This document shows positions 61,242 to 64,000 of a stretch of 64,000 bases of DNA, piece by piece; position 1 is the first letter of the stretch; every line of letters begins with the position of its first letter. Source of the DNA: Lachnospiraceae bacterium (GTDB lineage Bacteria > Bacillota > Clostridia > Lachnospirales > Lachnospiraceae); assembly GCA_015057625.1 (NCBI GenBank), contig SVDZ01000002.1, positions 190,865-254,864 of the forward strand. Reading direction: 5' to 3'. The notes under the pieces were generated by a model. The model ran no database searches. It had not been told where the DNA came from and saw only the letters and a list, made by a program, of their open reading frames with translations. Made by a program: the position numbers and the translations under genes.

Positions 61242-61270
61242 TTGCATTTTGTAAGTGTTTATGTTAATAT
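61242..61270 (+). promoter_or_regulatory. rplS promoter
   Basis: TTGCAT (61242-61247), a 17-bp spacer and TAATAT (61265-61270). The leader is about 70 nt. An L19 leader RNA could be present but I cannot confirm its structure. Confidence 0.6.
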
Positions 61271-61346
61271 TATAGACGCTGTAAAAAATAGATGGTCCTC
61301 TGTTACAAACGTATTAAGAACATCGAATATAATTAGGAGGCATATT

Positions 61347-61694
61347 ATGAACGAAATTATCAAATCAATCGAAGCAGCTCAGATGAAAGAAACTGTAGAT
61401 AGCTTCAACGTAGGTGATACTGTAAGAGTACACGCAAAAATCAAAGAAGGAAATCGTGAAAGAGTTCAGATTTTCGAAGGAACTGTTCTTAAGAAACAGG
61501 GTGGAAGCAACAGAGCTACATTCACTGTAAGAAAGAACTCAAACGGTGTTGGAGTTGAGAAGACTTGGCCATTACATTCACCAACAATCGAGAAGATTGA
61601 AGTTGTTAGACTTGGTAAAGTTAGAAGAGCTAAACTTAACTACTTAAGACAGAGAACAGGTAAGGCTGCTAAGGTTAAAGAATTAGTTAAATAA
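61347..61694 (+). CDS. rplS: 50S ribosomal protein L19
   Basis: A 115-aa ribosomal protein with [29 protein letters not shown] (about residues 18-46) and the C-terminal [37 protein letters not shown] (in parts). The frame runs back to 61242, but AGGAGG at 61335-61340 selects ATG 61347. A terminator follows. Confidence 0.98.
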   Translation: MNEIIKSIEAAQMKETVDSFNVGDTVRVHAKIKEGNRERVQIFEGTVLKKQGGSNRATFTVRKNSNGVGVEKTWPLHSPTIEKIEVVRLGKVRRAKLNYLRQRTGKAAKVKELVK

Positions 61695-61715
61695 TTAGTT
61701 AAATAATTAATTTAC

Positions 61716-61754
61716 AAAAAGGAGCAAACCATTTAATGATTTGCTCCTTTTTAT
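61716..61754 (+). terminator. Intrinsic terminator after rplS
   Basis: AAAAAGGAGCAAA (61716-61728) and TTTGCTCCTTTTT (61740-61752) form a perfect stem. Confidence 0.93.
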
Positions 61755-61761
61755 TTTGAGG

Positions 61762-61923
61762 GTAACTATTCAGCCATGCACATAAAAGAATAAATATTAT
61801 GAAAGACTGCTTGCAGGATTCCAAATATTTATTCTTTTATGTATTTGGGGAACCCAAATCAGCGAGAAGTAGCAGATTTATCTGCGGATTCGAGCTGGCA
61901 TTGCTGAAAGGCTGAATAGTTAC
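61762..61923. repeat. MITE-like inverted-repeat element
   Basis: Outer inverted repeats GTAACTATTCAGCC (61762-61775) and GGCTGAATAGTTAC (61910-61923) are perfect over 14 bp. Inside lies a second perfect 18-bp pair, CATAAAAGAATAAATATT (61781-61798) with its complement at 61824-61841. Two smaller stems follow: ATTTGGG/CCCAAAT (61843-61859) and GCAGAT/ATCTGC (61872-61885). The 162-bp unit has no frame and resembles a non-autonomous transposable or structured element. Confidence 0.75.
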
Positions 61924-61964
61924 TTTTGTTGAAATAATTTATCTCAATTTTATTGTGGTATATG

Positions 61965-61973
61965 TGTTATAAT
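61965..61973 (+). promoter_or_regulatory. Extended -10 promoter for the orphan kinase-like gene
   Basis: TGTTATAAT (TG-n-TATAAT) about 70 bp before ATG 62044. Confidence 0.6.
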
Positions 61974-62043
61974 AGAAAACGTGGATAACTCTTATAAACT
62001 GGTTGGTATTGAGGGTTAATGCTTTGATAAAAGAGGTGAAATT

Positions 62044-62691
62044 ATGGATATAAAAGATTATAATAAAGAACAGTTTAAAAATGTTTGTTTTGTAACTGGT
62101 ACTGCAACAGGAGGAAAAACTACTATATCTAAAGCATTAGCAGAAAAATATGGTTTTTTTAGGTATGATGTAGATGTTGAATTTGATAGGCATAAAGCTT
62201 TATCTAATCCGATTGATCAACCTTATATGAATAAAGAGTTTAAAGATGCTGATGAATTTTTCTTAAGGGATAAAGATGAATATATTGATTGGTTAATAAA
62301 CAATACAAAAGAACAAATGGAATTTATATTAAAGGATTTGGTTGAATTATCAAAAAATCAAAAAGTAGTATGTGATTTACATTTAAATGTTGATGAAGCA
62401 AGACAAATTGCAAATACCAATCAATTAGTTTTCTTAATAAGGGAAGATAATACCAATATTATAGATGATTATATAAACAGAAAGAGTCACGAGGGATTTA
62501 AAAACTTTATTAATTCATCAACAAATCCTGAATTGGCTAAAGAAAACTGTAATAGTGTATTAAGAGAGCTTAATGAGAAACGATGCAAAGATATAAGAAA
62601 TAGTGAATATTTATACATAGAAAGAAACGCTAATTCAACAGTTGAGAAAACTTTAGAATTAGTTGAAAGACAATTTGGTTTAATAAAATAA
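62044..62691 (+). CDS. Orphan P-loop kinase-like protein
   Basis: A 215-aa soluble protein. The N terminus has a P-loop, CFVTGTATGGKTTISKALAEKYG (residues about 14-36, GTATGGKTT as Walker A), then RYDVDVEFDRH, where small-molecule kinases of the shikimate/adenylate group place their acceptor-binding Asp. VVCDLHLNVDEARQI could be a Walker-B-like strand. The substrate is unknown. Leu codons are mostly TTA while neighbours use CTT, and the gene splits the normal rplS-rbgA order, both signs of recent arrival. AAGAGGTG precedes the ATG. Confidence 0.65.
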   Translation: MDIKDYNKEQFKNVCFVTGTATGGKTTISKALAEKYGFFRYDVDVEFDRHKALSNPIDQPYMNKEFKDADEFFLRDKDEYIDWLINNTKEQMEFILKDLVELSKNQKVVCDLHLNVDEARQIANTNQLVFLIREDNTNIIDDYINRKSHEGFKNFINSSTNPELAKENCNSVLRELNEKRCKDIRNSEYLYIERNANSTVEKTLELVERQFGLIK

Positions 62692-62706
62692 AAGGAGTTG
62701 ATCCAA

Positions 62707-63561
62707 ATGAATGAAAATAAAACTAATATAAATTGGTATCCCGGTCATATGACTAAGGCTATCAGGCAGATGAAAGAAGATATAAAGCTCATTGATCTAG
62801 TGGTTGAAATATTAGATGCAAGACTTCCACTCAGCAGTAGAAATCCGGACATTGATGAGCTTGGAAAGAATAAAGCAAGATTGATTCTTCTTAATAAATC
62901 AGATCTCGCTGATGAGAGATGGAACGATAAGTGGGCTGAATATTTCAGAGAAAAAGGCTACACAGTCGTTAAAGTCAATTCAAAAAATAAGACAGGAATC
63001 AAGGAAATTAATAATGCTGTTAATGAAGCATGTAAAGAAAAGATTGAGCGAGACAGAAAGCGAGGCATTAAGAACAGACCTGTAAGAGCGATGGTGGTTG
63101 GTATTCCAAATGTTGGTAAGTCTACATTTATCAATGCTTATGCCGGAAAGGCCTGTACAAAAACAGGTAACAAGCCGGGGGTCACAAAAGGAAAACAGTG
63201 GATTAAACTGAACAAAGGTCTTGAACTTCTTGATACTCCTGGAATTCTCTGGCCAAAGTTTGAGGATCAGTCAATTGGATTTAAATTGGCGGTGTCAGGT
63301 TCGATAAACGACAATATTCTTAACACCACAGATATGGTCTACGATTTTATTAAGATGTTAAAAGAAATGTATCCTGAAGCTATTACATCAAGATACGGCA
63401 TTGAGGATTCAGATGATGCGCTTGAGATTCTTAATCGTGTGGCAGAAGTTAGAGGGTGCAAACTTAAAGGCGACAGACCTGACATTGACAAGGCGGCGCT
63501 GATTATTCTTGATGATTACAGAAGCGGAAAGCTTGGAAGAATTACATTGGATACTTTCTAA
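62707..63561 (+). CDS. rbgA: Ribosome biogenesis GTPase YlqF/RbgA
   Basis: A circularly permuted GTPase needed for late 50S assembly, 284 aa. INWYPGHMTKAIRQM start; the G4 motif LLNKSDLAD at about residue 55 precedes G1 GIPNVGKSTFIN at about 133, then GVTKGKQW and G3 LLDTPGILWP. AAAGGAG at about 62691-62697 selects ATG 62707. rnhB follows 15 bp downstream, the usual order. Confidence 0.96.
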   Translation: MNENKTNINWYPGHMTKAIRQMKEDIKLIDLVVEILDARLPLSSRNPDIDELGKNKARLILLNKSDLADERWNDKWAEYFREKGYTVVKVNSKNKTGIKEINNAVNEACKEKIERDRKRGIKNRPVRAMVVGIPNVGKSTFINAYAGKACTKTGNKPGVTKGKQWIKLNKGLELLDTPGILWPKFEDQSIGFKLAVSGSINDNILNTTDMVYDFIKMLKEMYPEAITSRYGIEDSDDALEILNRVAEVRGCKLKGDRPDIDKAALIILDDYRSGKLGRITLDTF

Positions 63562-63576
63562 AAGAGGAGATTGCAA

Positions 63577-64000
63577 ATGGCGGAAAAGATTTCAGATATT
63601 AAGAATGCGATTAATAACTGCGATATTGCAGAATTAGAACAGCTGTTACTTACATACAAGGATGATGAGAGAAGCGGTGTGGTTAAGCTGGTTGAGTCAG
63701 GTTACAAGAAAATTGAAAAATACAATCTTGAACTTCAGAGAATTGAGCTTATGAAGCAGTTTGAAAAGAAGTATTCGGATTACAATTTCATCTGTGGAAT
63801 TGACGAAGTGGGACGCGGACCGTTGGCAGGTCCTGTTATGGCAGGAGCAGTTATTCTTCCAAAGGACTGTGATATTTTATATCTGAATGATTCAAAGCAG
63901 CTCTCTGCAAAGAAAAGAGAAGAATTGTATGCTGAGATTATGGAAAAAGCAGTGAGTGCAAAGACTGCCATTGTAAGTCCGGCAGAGATTGATGAACTCA
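63577..64000 (+). CDS. rnhB: Ribonuclease HII, 5' part (3' end outside window)
   Basis: Removes ribonucleotides from DNA. The visible 141 codons start at ATG 63577 behind AGAGGAG. An N-terminal helical extension (about residues 1-65) precedes the catalytic domain with [24 protein letters not shown], including the first catalytic Asp and Glu, and then [16 protein letters not shown]. The frame is still open at base 64000, so the gene is truncated by the window edge. Confidence 0.96.
   Translation, partial: MAEKISDIKNAINNCDIAELEQLLLTYKDDERSGVVKLVESGYKKIEKYNLELQRIELMKQFEKKYSDYNFICGIDEVGRGPLAGPVMAGAVILPKDCDILYLNDSKQLSAKKREELYAEIMEKAVSAKTAIVSPAEIDEL

Noticed and set aside
1..64000. tRNA and rRNA genes
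   Set aside because: No cloverleaf with a GGTTCGAATCC-type arm and CCA end, and no rRNA core sequence, was found on reading either strand; a covariance search could still find one I missed.

Overview
The window is AT-rich, densely packed chromosomal DNA from a low-GC Firmicute. Gene content and order fit a Lachnospiraceae-type anaerobic Clostridium: rimO-pgsA and recA-recX-rny; scpA-scpB beside a D,D-carboxypeptidase; cmk-ispH-rpsA; rsmD-coaD-ylbJ; pta-ackA; yceD-rpmF-plsX-acpP-rnc-smc-ftsY; and ylxM-ffh-rpsP-khpA-rimM-trmD-rplS-rbgA-rnhB. Further support comes from a CGAAC-type LexA box at recA, a YlbJ-type sporulation membrane protein, a Re-citrate-synthase-like enzyme and a Na+-pumping decarboxylase operon. 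The species cannot be named from sequence alone. No rRNA, tRNA, CRISPR array, prophage or intact insertion sequence was seen.

Layout. 1-6.7 kb: end of rimO, pgsA, then central-carbon genes (type Id-like aminotransferase, Re-citrate-synthase-like enzyme, CoA-transferase) and a small membrane protein. 7-10.5 kb: LexA-controlled recA-recX, then rny. 10.6-15 kb: proC, a Nudix hydrolase, a membrane orphan, xerD and a DAHP synthase on the minus strand. 15.3-20.6 kb: nucleoside salvage (deoB-udp), an LtaS-like sulfatase and a D,D-carboxypeptidase. 20.7-22 kb: scpA-scpB. 22.0-22.9 kb is the largest gene-free stretch. It holds a roughly 0.3-kb inverted-repeat element bracketed by 16-bp direct repeats, followed by a tandem array of seven hairpin modules. 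23-29.8 kb: a second D,D-carboxypeptidase, a large GT-C-like membrane protein, murE and asnB. 30-35.4 kb: a five-gene biotin-dependent, Na+-translocating decarboxylase operon that carries two different carboxyltransferase subunits. 35.4-45 kb: flavoprotein, cmk, ispH overlapping the S1 gene, rsmD, coaD, a coiled-coil protein, ylbJ, a WalJ-like hydrolase, an ACT protein with its UPF0210 partner, and tmcAL. 46-57.2 kb: pta-ackA, yceD-rpmF, plsX-acpP-rnc-smc-ftsY and ilvA. 57.5-64 kb: the SRP/S16/L19 translation cluster. This last cluster is interrupted after rplS by a MITE-like inverted-repeat element and an AT-rich orphan P-loop kinase-like gene, before it resumes with rbgA-rnhB (rnhB runs off the window).

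How the parts work together. Several enzymes meet at oxaloacetate: the aminotransferase (aspartate/oxaloacetate), the Re-citrate-synthase-like enzyme (oxaloacetate plus acetyl-CoA) and the OadA/OadB decarboxylase (oxaloacetate decarboxylation coupled to Na+ export). Pta-AckA supplies ATP and acetate. Envelope synthesis is represented by MurE, two D,D-carboxypeptidases, an LTA-synthase-like protein, PgsA and PlsX/AcpP. Chromosome maintenance is represented by RecA, RecX, XerD, SMC, ScpA and ScpB. Most genes end at well-formed intrinsic terminators, and several promoters match the sigma-A consensus closely.

The parts least explained by known genes are the two structured non-coding elements (22.05-22.86 kb and 61.76-61.92 kb), the duplicated palindromic elements before ylxM-ffh (57.39-57.47 kb), and the orphan kinase-like gene at 62 kb.
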